Assembly (NCBI RefSeq): GCF_026213295.1
Contig: NC_079421.1
Coordinates: 22,324,671-22,388,670, forward strand
Source: Gadus chalcogrammus
Lineage: Eukaryota > Chordata > Actinopteri > Gadiformes > Gadidae
DNA length: 64,000 nucleotides
Reading direction: 5' to 3'
The notes below the pieces were generated by a model. It was not told the DNA's origin. It saw only the letters and a list, made by a program, of their open reading frames with translations, and did no database searches. This document shows positions 39,567-51,546 of this stretch, one piece after another; the first letter of the stretch is position 1, and every line of letters begins with the position of its first letter. Both the position numbers and the translations under genes were made by a program.

Positions 39567-40274
39567 GGTCGAAAGTTTGGTTTAGAGATCAGTTCTTGTC
39601 AATGTCCATCCACGCTGTTTCTGTTTACTTCTTAGCTGTGAGTTAGCGACCAAAGTATCCAGCAGGCACTTCCTCTAGAGACGGCGGCGGTAGTTCTGTC
39701 TCCAGGGCGATAGAGGGCGCTGTGGTAGTTTTGTCTCCAGGGCGACAGAGGGCGCTATGGTAGTTCTGTCTCCAGAGCGATAGAGGGCGCTGTGGTAGTT
39801 CTGTCTCCAGGACGATAGAGGGCGCTGTGGTCCAATCAAAACAACGCGCACAGCACCTTTGAATTAAAAATAATACGGAATACATTAATTTAAATAATAT
39901 CACAAACGAGAAATAATTATAGAGATATCTTTAAGTCCTGTCTACAAAAATAAAACATTTAATAGTTTTTGTATATGTACCTGACAATGCAATATATTAC
40001 TTTGGTTTTGTTATATTACCATGTAATAGTATGTTCATGATTATGATTCCACTTGTATTTAAATTAAAAACGAACACTACACCAAACATCAGTTTGCGTT
40101 GATATTTTATTAAAATTAAGAGTAAAAGCTCGTTGCGCCCCGGAAGTGAACGGATGACCGTCAAGTTGTTGTGAGGACGTTGGACATTTTGTTGGCTTCC
40201 TCCCGTCAGACGCTCCTCTTAAAGCGTCTTATTGAATATATAACTGAGCTGCATGGTCCAGAAGCACCGACAGC
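39567..40274. promoter_or_regulatory. Divergent upf3b / ndufa1 promoter interval
   Basis: The two start codons are 708 bases apart on opposite strands. The interval holds the 35-bp minisatellite and an A/T-rich middle. A GC-richer part at 40130-40270 precedes ndufa1. No TATA box is obvious. Confidence 0.4.
39691..39830. repeat. 35-bp minisatellite, four copies, in the upf3b-ndufa1 interval
   Basis: Four units of exactly 35 bases begin at 39691, 39726, 39761 and 39796, each TAGTTCTGTCTCCAGGGCGA followed by TAGAGGGCGCTGTGG, with one to three substitutions. It sits 125 bases upstream of the upf3b start codon, between two divergent genes. Confidence 0.95.
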
Positions 40275-40709
40275 ATGTGGTATGAGATACTCCCCGGGTT
40301 GGCCATCATGACCGCGTGTCTCATCATCCCTGGAGCCGCGACGATACAGATCCACAAGTTCACCAACGGAGGAAAGGTGAGCTGACTGCAGCCCGACTGC
40401 AAGACCCCCAGGATGTCTGACAGGGTCCACTGTTTATCACCAAACCTCTGTGCATGCCCTTCTAAATATTCTGCAATATAAAACTGTTTGTGAAGATGAG
40501 ACGTTTGTGTTTGCAGGAGAAGAGACTAGCCCGGGTCCCGTACCAGTGGTATCTGATGGAGAGGGACAAGAGGGTGTCTGGGAAGGGAGAGTACCATCAA
40601 TCCAAGGTAACGTCTGACTCCCCATGGTGCCTGCAGGACCTCACCCAAAACGTGTTTGAAAACTGATGTTATTTTCTTCTTTTTTTAGGGACTTGAAAAC
40701 ATTCAATGA
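40275..40709 (+). CDS. ndufa1: NADH dehydrogenase (complex I) subunit NDUFA1
   Basis: Small single-span accessory subunit of respiratory complex I in the inner mitochondrial membrane. Exons 40275-40376, 40517-40606 and 40689-40709 give 70 aa, the same length as human. The protein opens [12 protein letters not shown] and its hydrophobic helix spans about residues 6-26. Conserved [26 protein letters not shown] and the ending GLENIQ follow. All junctions are GT-AG and in frame. Divergent from upf3b, as expected for this neighbourhood. Confidence 0.97.
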
Positions 40710-40744
40710 GAACGGCAAGATGTCACTGCAAAAATGTGTTGTAT

Positions 40745-40750
40745 AATAAA
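40745..40750 (+). terminator. Poly(A) signal of ndufa1
   Basis: AATAAA 36 bases after the stop, so the 3' UTR is very short. Confidence 0.7.
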
Positions 40751-40779
40751 TATGTTTAAACCTTCAAACAAGTGTACAG

Positions 40780-42279
40780 TTAATTCTAACACTATACACA
40801 TGTCAAATACGATTTAGATCGTCTGTTCTTCACTCAGTAGTCTCGATTAAAGTTGCAAGCCACGAAGAGGATGTTTGCATTGGGACCACCATTACCCCTA
40901 TGGAGGGACCTGTTCATGAAATATAAGCCTTTACCGATAGTTTAACCTCACATAATGTACCTCTACCTGACTAATCCACTGTTATCAAGGTGGGACCCCA
41001 AATCAGTTGCAAAAGTATACTCAAGTAGTAGACAAAGAAGAAAAACATACTGGTAGAAGTACTTCACGTCATATTATTCAAGAGACGTAACCCACTCTAA
41101 CTTCAACTAAAAAAACAAATCAAGAAATACAAAATTTATCCATTGTGCCAATCAGTTGTCTGTCAGATACTGAACTTGAAAGTGATCAAAACACAACACC
41201 ATCAGGTCTAATTAAGCCTTTTGGGAAGGCACGTAAGCATGCAGAATAAATTAATCGATAATGGACCTGGTTTGAAAATGTAAGAAGTACAAATTACAGA
41301 TGTGTAAATGTAGGGAGAAATATTCAAAAGCAGTGAGAAATTAATTCAATTACAGATGCATGAAAACTATCCTACTTAAGAACAGTAACCTTAAGTATTC
41401 GTACTTTTACTTCCAATCTCTGAATAGTAGGGCTGGCCCTAATAAAACATTCCAAATTTCAGACAAGTTTATTCCAAATATTCCAATGTTTAGAAGTAAG
41501 TAAATAGTACATATCTTTCCCTGCCTAAATCGAGGATCACTGCTGCATTGACTTTTTTCCTTTTAATTACTAATGTGATTTAGTAAAGCCAAAAGCAAAA
41601 CTAAAATTTCAAGCAGGATTGCTGCGTGTCACCTGCTCGGTGTAGCAGCTCTGATTGATTAGAGCTATATTTGTTTTCATTAAAATTAAATATGTGGGAT
41701 AAAAATACATTTTGTCTTTTATCAGTCAAGATCCCTCAGTTTGGATTCAGATTAATATTTGCCCGAGGCCATTGAGCCAACCTTTGAACTAATTCGACCA
41801 GACACAACTCTAGTACTTCTCAAAATGATTGTGCTCTACCTCCAAGCTGTCTTTTTGTAAATAAAAAAAAGGTGTAAAACAAAAGGATAAATCATGTGCT
41901 ACATAACATTAAAGAACAATAACGGCAGAGTTTTAACCCAAAAGGAAGCTGGGGGTACATTCAAGAATTTATTAACCACTGGGTTTCTGAATGTGTGGGA
42001 ATTTACACAAGGTAAAGAGCAGAATAAGCCCACAACCAATTGCTAAATAGAATTGACAGTACAGTATTCATACCATAGTGAGCCAATCTGACTCATACTA
42101 GTACAAATGTCCAATCAAATTAAAAGCAAAAAAAATGTCAGCACAGTACAGTTTTAAAAACCAAAAAAATAGAATTTGCTTACAAATCTAGGCTGGACAA
42201 TGCATGTGGGCTTTTACTATAAAACACTGCTATACAACCGCGACGGACAAACCCAGAACCAAAGCTTGAGATGCACCGT
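40780..42279. other. Spacer and nkap 3' UTR
   Basis: No gene is seen here, although human has AKAP14 in about this position. A minus-strand AATAAA at 41968-41973 probably ends nkap. The rest is A/T-rich without evident repeats. Confidence 0.5.
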
Positions 42280-44447
<2,168 letters not shown>

Positions 44448-45069
44448 TCTGGCTGCCGTTAAAACACACGACCACGGCAGAACTGGTGAACAAAACAACA
44501 ACTGGGCCTCTACCGAGAGCCCTGATACGCCATGACGATTGTTGCTCTCGGAAAACGTTTCCAAACAGGATATTGTGCCTCCGCAGATCGCTACACGAAG
44601 AACAACGTACAGGGGAGCAAGGTTCCGCTTGGGATTTATTTGTAAACAGTCCTGTACTGATTCAAGGCTCGTCAACCAGTCGATATTTCATTTGAACAAC
44701 TGAAAACCGCTATTAACATTATCATGATTGAATATTGTTATTATTATGATTCTATTTTGGGTTTTAGAAATAAATAAATTATCGAAGTCTAAAAACGTAC
44801 TCCGATTGCGCTCTACAGCTGCACCTGGTGGCCGCCCGGGTCACGACAACAGTAGTAGCCGCCCTACAGTGGCCCCTGGTGGCCGCCCGGGTCATGAAAG
44901 AAGTAGTGGCCTCCTTACAGCGGCCTCTGGTGGCCGGCCGGGTCATGACAGCGGTAGTGAACCTCAGAGACGTGCCGCGGCTGTCTATTTTTTTGTCGTC
45001 TGTGCCTCGCCAAGTTACAACTGCAGGTAACAATCCGGCTTGGTCAAAACAGAAAAACAGAAAGCGCAG
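44448..45069 (+). promoter_or_regulatory. Divergent nkap / zbtb33 promoter interval and zbtb33 leader exon
   Basis: nkap starts leftward at 44447. A strong plus-strand donor (GCAG|GTAAGTG) at 45070 suggests a noncoding zbtb33 exon ending at 45069, spliced to the acceptor at 46068 just before the ATG. The intron would be 999 bases and contains CA-type repeats. Exon start unknown. Confidence 0.5.
44816..44970. repeat. 51-bp minisatellite with three CTCF-like motifs
   Basis: Three units start 51 bases apart. Each contains one 19-base CTCF-like site in the same orientation, at 44816-44834, 44867-44885 and 44918-44936; the middle one is CAGTGGCCCCTGGTGGCCG. Copies 2 and 3 each match the recalled CTCF consensus at 15 of 19 positions. 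The array lies between nkap (minus) and the zbtb33 leader exon (plus). Confidence 0.85.
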
Positions 45070-45735
45070 GTAAGTGATGCACTGCATGCAATTGGTCTGA
45101 ACAGCCTGATGAAGAACTCATCCCGTGTGTGTGTGTGTGAGTGTATGCATGTGTGTGTGGGGGAAACCTTTCTGCCACGGAAGGCCGCGCTGTCGCCCAT
45201 TGAAGGAGGAACAAATGCAGGGCTGCGTTACTTTTGTTAGCCTGGACCACCTATGTGCATGTCGTGGTCCTGATCTCTCCCAGCGCGATGACCAGGTCAC
45301 TAAACCCCAAGGTCTTCGTCCAGGTCCCTGTGTGTAGTGTAGCAGTGGTGTGATGCCATGGACGCGTTTGAAATACACAGCTTACTTGGATGGAGGAGCT
45401 AACGTTAGCTGTGTTTTTGTTTGCATGTTAGCAGCTACTGCTATCGTGCTAGTTGCAGAAAAAACATTTTTTTTATTCATTCACTCAATTATACATGACT
45501 TCAATGGCAAGGTCGGAAATAAAGTGGATTTATCAATTGTGGATTTAAATGGGAAACGCTCTTAGAAAAAGCCTTGAGGGACGTACAGAATGTGACAGGT
45601 ATTAATAGTACAAATATATTAAATCATCAAAGCATGTGTAAAATTAGAGATTACTTCAGAGGCAACATAAATAATGTCTACTTTTCAATGATGGATTCGA
45701 CTGTCAATTTTACTGTTGGATATTTCAGAACCTGT

Positions 45736-45965
45736 AAACAAACACACACCCTCTCATATAAACAAATACACACACACATACCCTCACACACAAACAAATA
45801 CACACACACACACACCCGCACATATAAACAAATACACATACACACACGTACCCTCACACACAAACAAATACACACACACACACACACACACACATAAACA
45901 AATACACGCACACACACACACACACACACATAAACAAATACACACACACACACGCACACACACAG
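45736..45965. repeat. Interrupted (CA)n / ACAAACAAATACAC repeat
   Basis: CA runs are punctuated by a recurring AAACAAATACACAC string (about seven times, spaced roughly 25-45 bases). It lies in the putative zbtb33 leader intron. Confidence 0.85.
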
Positions 45966-46070
45966 TGTGTTCAACTGCACATTTTTTTGGAGCAGTACTT
46001 TAATGTAATCATGATGGGGACATAACCTGAATATACCTACATTAACTTTACTTGTTCTCCCACTTTAGGC

Positions 46071-47918
46071 ATGCCGAACCTCAAGCTGATCTCTGCCACG
46101 GACACACAGTACTCTGCTGCTGTGCTGAGGTCCATGAACGACCAAAGGAACCATGGACTATTCTGCGACGTCACGATAATCATACAGGACAAGAAGTTCA
46201 GAGCCCACAAAACGATTCTGTCCGCCTCCAGCACTTACTTTCACCAGCTCTTCTCCGTCGCCGGGCAGGTCATCGAACTGAACTTTATCAAAGCGGAAAT
46301 CTTTGAACAGATCCTCAATTACATTTACAGTTCCAAGATCACCCGCGTCCGATCCGACATGCTGGAGGAGCTCATCAGCGCCGGAAAGATACTGGGCGTC
46401 AAGTTCCTCGCCAACTTGGGGACGCTTTTGTCCCAAGTGAAGGGCTTACCGGGTCTGTCGAAAGACCCCGAGTGCAAGAGCGGCGCGTCCACCAAGGTGA
46501 TGCCCATCATCACCGAGTCCTTCTCCATATCGGCCGAGGAATTTAACCAGACGTGCAAATCTGCCGACGACGACGGGGATTCCGATAACGACGACGTCAT
46601 GTTCGTCTCGGAAACGGATTCCAAGAAGACGGAGGAGACTCCGAAGCCGGCGGTGATCGACCTGGACGCCGGCGAGTCGGGAGACGCAGCGTCGGACAAA
46701 AAGCAGGAACCGCAAAATACTGCGGGGGAGATGAGTCCACCCAAAGCAGAGGACGCAGCGCTGTCCGCGTTGAAGGGGTCCCCCCAGGTGGTCCCGGTCT
46801 CCCGGCCCAACCTGAGCCCCAACACATCCTCCAGCATCCCCTGCCCCCCGGCCAGGATGTCCTCCGGAGCCACGCCCACCACGCCGGTGTCCAGCCTGCA
46901 CAGCCTCAGCCCCGTGTCCCCCAACACGCCGCAGCCCTGCGACAGCAGCGACATGATGGGCGTCCACAAGAAGCAGGTGTGCACCACGGCCCAGCAGGGG
47001 GACTTTAAGATCCGCCTCTCGGACATGTCTTCCGGGGCCAACTTCCCCCAGGCGGCCGTGGTGGCCAAGAAGACCATCACGCTGGACAAGGCCCTGGAGA
47101 TTGACGCCCTCTCGTCGGGGTGCAAGGTGTACGCCAACATCGGCGAGGACACGTACGACATCGTCCCCGTGAAGGAGGACCCCGACGAGGGCGGCTCCAA
47201 GGCGGCCAAGGGGAAGCGGGCGCTGATGGCCACGCCCCTGAAGCCCTTCGAGGAGGGCATGGCGTCGCCGACCGGCAGCCCCGGCAAGAAGAAGATCAAG
47301 AGCGAGCCGGAGGACCACTACGAGCTCATCATGGACGGGAAGACCTTCTACGTGTGCATGGTCTGCAAGCGACCCTACGTGTGCCTCACCAGCCTGCGCC
47401 GGCACTTCAACACCCACTCGTGGGAGAAGAAGTACCCGTGCCGCTACTGCAACAAGGTGTTCGCGCTGGCCGAGTACCGGACTAAGCACGAGGCGCATCA
47501 CACCGGGGAGAGGCGCTACCAGTGCCTGCTGTGCAACGACATGTTCCTCAACTACCAGGTGCTGTCCACGCACTGCAAGCAGGCGCACAACCAGGACCCG
47601 TCGGGCCGCAAGGAGAAGGACGACACCCCCAACAACCTGTACCGCCTTCTGCCCTACAAGTCCCTCCCCACGCAGCCCTCGGGCTGGCCCGCCCACGAGG
47701 GCGGCGTCCGCATGATCGGGGAGGACGGCAGCGTGCAGCACGTCATGGCCGGCGTGGGCGGCGGCGGGGAGATGCAGTCTCCCACGCAGCAGAGTAAGGT
47801 TTTGAGCTGGAACGATATCTTTGTGGATTCCGACGCCCGGTCGCGGCCGGGCATGAACCCCCCGCAGCAGCAGCAGGGCAATCCAGAGTTCGACTTTGTC
47901 ATCCCGGAGACCTACTGA
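46071..47918 (+). CDS. zbtb33: Kaiso, BTB/POZ zinc-finger methyl-CpG reader (ZBTB33)
   Basis: Transcription factor that binds methylated CpG pairs or the Kaiso site TCCTGCNA, recruits N-CoR and binds p120-catenin. The coding region is one exon of 615 aa beginning two bases after an acceptor (CACTTTAG). The BTB domain is at about 16-115 (HGLFCDVTIIIQDKKFRAHK, SSTYFHQLFSVAGQV). The conserved MPIITESFS motif follows, then a long acidic/Ser-Pro middle. GCKVYANIGEDTYDIV precedes three C2H2 fingers at about 427-506 (YVCMVCKRPYVCLTSLRRHF, YPCRYCNKVFALAEYRTKH, YQCLLCNDMFLNYQVLSTH). The ending FDFVIPETY matches human FEFIIPESY. Base composition is strongly GC-rich at third positions in the 3' two thirds. 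Long antisense frames are shadows of this bias. Confidence 0.97.
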   Translation: MPNLKLISATDTQYSAAVLRSMNDQRNHGLFCDVTIIIQDKKFRAHKTILSASSTYFHQLFSVAGQVIELNFIKAEIFEQILNYIYSSKITRVRSDMLEELISAGKILGVKFLANLGTLLSQVKGLPGLSKDPECKSGASTKVMPIITESFSISAEEFNQTCKSADDDGDSDNDDVMFVSETDSKKTEETPKPAVIDLDAGESGDAASDKKQEPQNTAGEMSPPKAEDAALSALKGSPQVVPVSRPNLSPNTSSSIPCPPARMSSGATPTTPVSSLHSLSPVSPNTPQPCDSSDMMGVHKKQVCTTAQQGDFKIRLSDMSSGANFPQAAVVAKKTITLDKALEIDALSSGCKVYANIGEDTYDIVPVKEDPDEGGSKAAKGKRALMATPLKPFEEGMASPTGSPGKKKIKSEPEDHYELIMDGKTFYVCMVCKRPYVCLTSLRRHFNTHSWEKKYPCRYCNKVFALAEYRTKHEAHHTGERRYQCLLCNDMFLNYQVLSTHCKQAHNQDPSGRKEKDDTPNNLYRLLPYKSLPTQPSGWPAHEGGVRMIGEDGSVQHVMAGVGGGGEMQSPTQQSKVLSWNDIFVDSDARSRPGMNPPQQQQGNPEFDFVIPETY

Positions 47919-48007
47919 GGGGGGAGAGGAGGGAGGGAGGGAGGGAGGGAGGGAGGGAGGGGGAGGGAGACTGGTATCTGTGCCTTTCACAGCTTCTTAC
48001 TCTTCAG

Positions 48008-48762
48008 TAGGGATGCACCGATTCCACTTTTTTTCAGACCCAAGTACAAGAACTTACGTGTGGGTACTCGCCGATGACGAGTACCGATAAAAATACCGAT
48101 ACCGAATGAAAAATACCATTACAGTTTAGAAAACTGTAAGAAAGAGGGGGGCGTGTTATCGCCATGGTTACAGCCCACGGCCACTTTGTGATACTTTTTT
48201 AGTTCGGTCGTAGTGATCGAGTGCTCTAATGAGCGATGATGAATGTGAAATGTGCCACACGTTGCCCCTCTCTTCTCTAAATTGAGAACTTATTTCAGTT
48301 ACAGGGATAAAATGGCATTGATTCCTATGTCGATGATCATAGGTAGAGGGTTCGCTAGTTGTTAAACGTTACGTAGCGTTGTGTAATGTGGTATCGGACG
48401 GTTGCATCTAGGGCCTGACCGATATTGATTTTTGAGTGCCGATGCCGATTATTTTCAGAGAAAAATTAAGATTACGATTTAATCTGCCGATTGTTAGTTA
48501 GCAAGGCGAGTAGGAGCGCAATCTGCAGGATACTAAGCGCAATAACATTTCTAAAAAATAAATAAATAAATAAATCGGTTGTAATCTGCGTCTTTTTGGC
48601 AGATGTTGATTATTTTCAAAACGGCTATAATCGGCCGATTAAATCGGCAGGCCGATGAATCGGTCGGGCCCTAGTTGCATCTGAGAAGTTTGGCGAGAAA
48701 ATTAGCACAGTATCGACAACAGTATCGGGTCTGAGTCCTGGTATCGTATCGGTGCGTCCCTA
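48008..48762. mobile_element. hAT-like miniature element (outer), interrupted by another
   Basis: Terminal inverted repeats TAGGGATGCACCGAT (48008-48022) and ATCGGTGCGTCCCTA (48748-48762) match at 14 of 15 positions. Flanking 8-mers CTCTTCAG and TTCTTCAA share six central bases, an imperfect 8-bp target duplication as expected for an old hAT insertion. Inside are GATACCGATACCG-type subterminal repeats. There is no transposase frame; without the inner insertion it is about 480 bases, so it is a non-autonomous element. Confidence 0.75.
48409..48673. mobile_element. hAT-like miniature element (inner, nested)
   Basis: 265 bases with terminal repeats TAGGGCCTGACCGAT and ATCGGTCGGGCCCTA (14 of 15 match). 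It is flanked by a perfect 8-bp duplication GTTGCATC at 48401-48408 and 48674-48681. It is inserted within the outer element and is therefore younger. It contains a CGATTAAATCGGC-type subterminal motif and no coding capacity. Confidence 0.88.
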
Positions 48763-50376
48763 TTCTTCAACATTGTTTCTTACCCCCGCTTCGGGTCTAC
48801 CTTGAGGTGTTCTTGCTTTAGGCTCTCACTCACTGACATCGTAATATCGTTTTTTTGTGGTAACAATTATGTTGTGTCAACTGAAACTTATTAGTAATAA
48901 AACATTTTTTGTGTAGAACTTTTCAAATCCACTGAAAAGCGTTGCAGACGCGTGAATGCCTTCAAGAAATTATTTTACATATTACGAGTTAAAAAAACAA
49001 CAAAATCCAAATAACAAAAAAAAACGTTTGTAAGATGGTCTTTAGTTCTAACTCCACACTTATTCAGAGCCTTACTTACTTGTGCTCTCGTTCAAAGCGC
49101 ATTATTTTATTATGCGATTTGAATAACATTCCTTGAATTCTAAAGCAACCTCAATTATTTAGGTTAATTTCAGTTCTTCCCCTGAACTTCACTGAAGTTC
49201 AGGCGTTAATTCAAATCAATATTGATTTGAATTGAAGGGTTTCAATCTTTAAATATTACTTATTTTTTATCACCTGGCTCATCACAGATTGACTGTACTG
49301 TAATATGTTAACGTATAAATGTTTATTAGGGCACCAGGAATAAATATTGGTTGATTAACCCGTGTTTCAGACTTCCCACTGTGAAAGGATGACTCCAGCA
49401 TAAAACGAAAGATGTATGGATTAATGTTATCGCACACAATTCATTGTGCTTTGATTCAGTCCAGTCCCACATTTGAACCAGGAATGGCTTTGTTTTGATT
49501 CCCTGTTAACCTCTTATAGCCCAACTTATCCTATGTAAAGTTTGATTGATGTGTCTTTTGAAAAAAAGTAAATAGTCCAATGAGGTTTGCACTAATCCAT
49601 CGATTTTAAAAGACTGGTTAAACTATTTCTTCATTTTGATTGATCCCTACGGCCCTTCAGTGTTCTGTTGTGAGTCGCCCTATATGCTGGCCATATTCAT
49701 TCTTCCCTTCATGTCAAACTGTTGTCCGTGCCAGACGCCCCCTGGTGGTAGTACCTGGGCTGTGATTGTATTTAAAGAGGTCGGTTTCAGAGGGCTACAA
49801 TGATGTACGCTAGTCTGTAAATATAGCACTTAGTGATAATCATGCAGTAAAAAAGACTATTTTGGAATACGTCTCATGTATTTGTCTGTTACATTTTTGT
49901 GTTTTATCAGGGTAGCAGTGTGGGTCATGGAGTAGGTCTTATTTCATTCCAACGACTTAATGTCATTCATTTGAGATCTCGCAGGTTTAGGGTGAGACTA
50001 ACCAAGGAAGGTGGGGGTGTTTTTTTATTGTGCCCATGGCCTTTTTTATTTTCTTTACTTGTCAGCGTTGTTCATCTGAAATGTATTTATAAGGTCTCGT
50101 GTGCTTTTGGCATTAAATAAACTCAAAACATGTCTGTTGTGGTGTCCTTTCTACAGGTTTGTACTTTCCATGCCCTTTTTCCTACAAATTGTTTAATTAT
50201 TATTAAAGTGTATTGACACAAAACTCATGTATCACGCGTGCCACTGAGTACTTATTCACTATCGTGATAAAGTAAATTAAAGGGGTTGTTTTTCAGTGTA
50301 ATCATGTCCATCAGTTTCAAGTTTGATTGAGTGAGTTCACTGTGGGTGAAGTACATCTCAGCAGTAGTTCAGACAC

Positions 50377-50382
50377 TTTATT
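50377..50382 (-). terminator. Poly(A) signal candidate of tmem255a
   Basis: Minus-strand AATAAA, with another at 50618-50623. Either would give a 0.9-1.2 kb 3' UTR and place the tmem255a end a few hundred bases from the zbtb33 end. Confidence 0.4.
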
Positions 50383-51156
50383 TAGAAAAACAATACAGTT
50401 CCATAAAAGTTTAATGGCAAAGAAACAGAACACTTTGTCAGACCCTGAGAGAGTGCTCTTCAAACGATAAGAAGCCTGAATGATAAAAGCATTCCCCAGT
50501 GATGTTGGCAGAAAGTACCACCGCCTACTTAGAGCTGTTTGGGACTACACCCAAACCCACCCACAGCCTCGTAGTGGTCTGAGGGGGATATCCAACTGGA
50601 AAAGGACATGAGCTTCATTTATTTACAGAGAGAAAGCCCACAACTGATCGCATAAATACAATGAGTGTGGCACAGTCCGACCCTTGAGTGGAAAACAGGT
50701 CGCGTAATTACTAAATATACTTGACTAAGTAAGGCCATGTGGATTATAAGATACTAAGCTTTATGCCTTGAAGGAGCCACTCTACGTGTTGAAAAAAGCG
50801 TGTGGCGTTTAACGTTACAGCTAACACAGACTGGTTGGGTTCCAGTGGAAGACACTCTTCACCCTCTCTAAAGAAACCTACACGGGCGCAGAGCTCTGTA
50901 CAGCTTTCAGTTCCCTCTAGCTCCTCGGATCGATCACCGCCAGAAGGCGGGAACCCCCCGGCTGTCATAGCGCTCCTACGGCAGCGCTTCCTCACGCCTG
51001 TGCCGATGAGACGCACGGCGCCCTACCTAGCGTCCGCACCCTCACCAGGTCACGTCACCGGTTGGGAAGAGGCAATGGAGGAACATTAACCAGCGAACCG
51101 CACGGGGGTGAGCTTCACACTGCGAGAGGCGAGTCAAATGTACAGGGTCCATCCAG

Positions 51157-51173
51157 GGGGGGGGGGGGGGGGG
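51157..51173. repeat. Poly-G tract
   Basis: About 17 consecutive G on the plus strand in the tmem255a 3' UTR region. Similar mononucleotide G/C tracts of 14 or more occur at 18524-18541, 19849-19864, 21859-21876, 54775-54794, 56671-56686 and 58775-58788. Confidence 0.9.
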
Positions 51174-51546
51174 CCTTCGCCGGAAGTCAGTCGTCTTAAG
51201 GCAGAGGTGTAAACAGTTCTGGGGGCGCCGGGGGCTCCTCGGGTTCTGGGGGCGTGCGTCGACGCGCTGGAGGACCCGAGCAGGGGAGTGGCCTCCGGAC
51301 CTAACCTACCTCCTTGCCGCTCCCCAGGGCGGCTGAGTCGGGGCGGGGCTGTGGTCCGGGATCGGCGCCGTTGGCGGCGCTCCGTGCAGATGGACACGGT
51401 GACCCCTCTCGTCGCCCCGATGTCCGGCAGGCCCTTTTCTCTTTTTTCTTTTTTTACACTTATTGCTCCTATAGTGAAGCAAGTCACGAGTATCCTCCCC
51501 CCCCCCCCAGCGCCCCCCCCCCCCAGCCCACAGCGCCGGTGGGCTG

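Larger units (their letters stand above)
47919..50121 (+). other. zbtb33 3' UTR region
   Basis: A (GGGA)n tract at 47919-47966 follows the stop. Poly(A) hexamers AATAAA lie at 48896-48901 and 50116-50121, so transcripts may end near 48920 or 50140. The nested hAT elements sit inside. A CTCF-like core (CGCCCCCTGGTGG) is at 49736-49748. No further gene is seen. Confidence 0.5.

Noticed and set aside
46446..47990. 514-codon antisense frame over zbtb33
   Set aside because: It mirrors the GC-rich third positions of Kaiso, resembles no known family and has no start or splice logic. The same holds for the 324-codon frame at 46325-47299.
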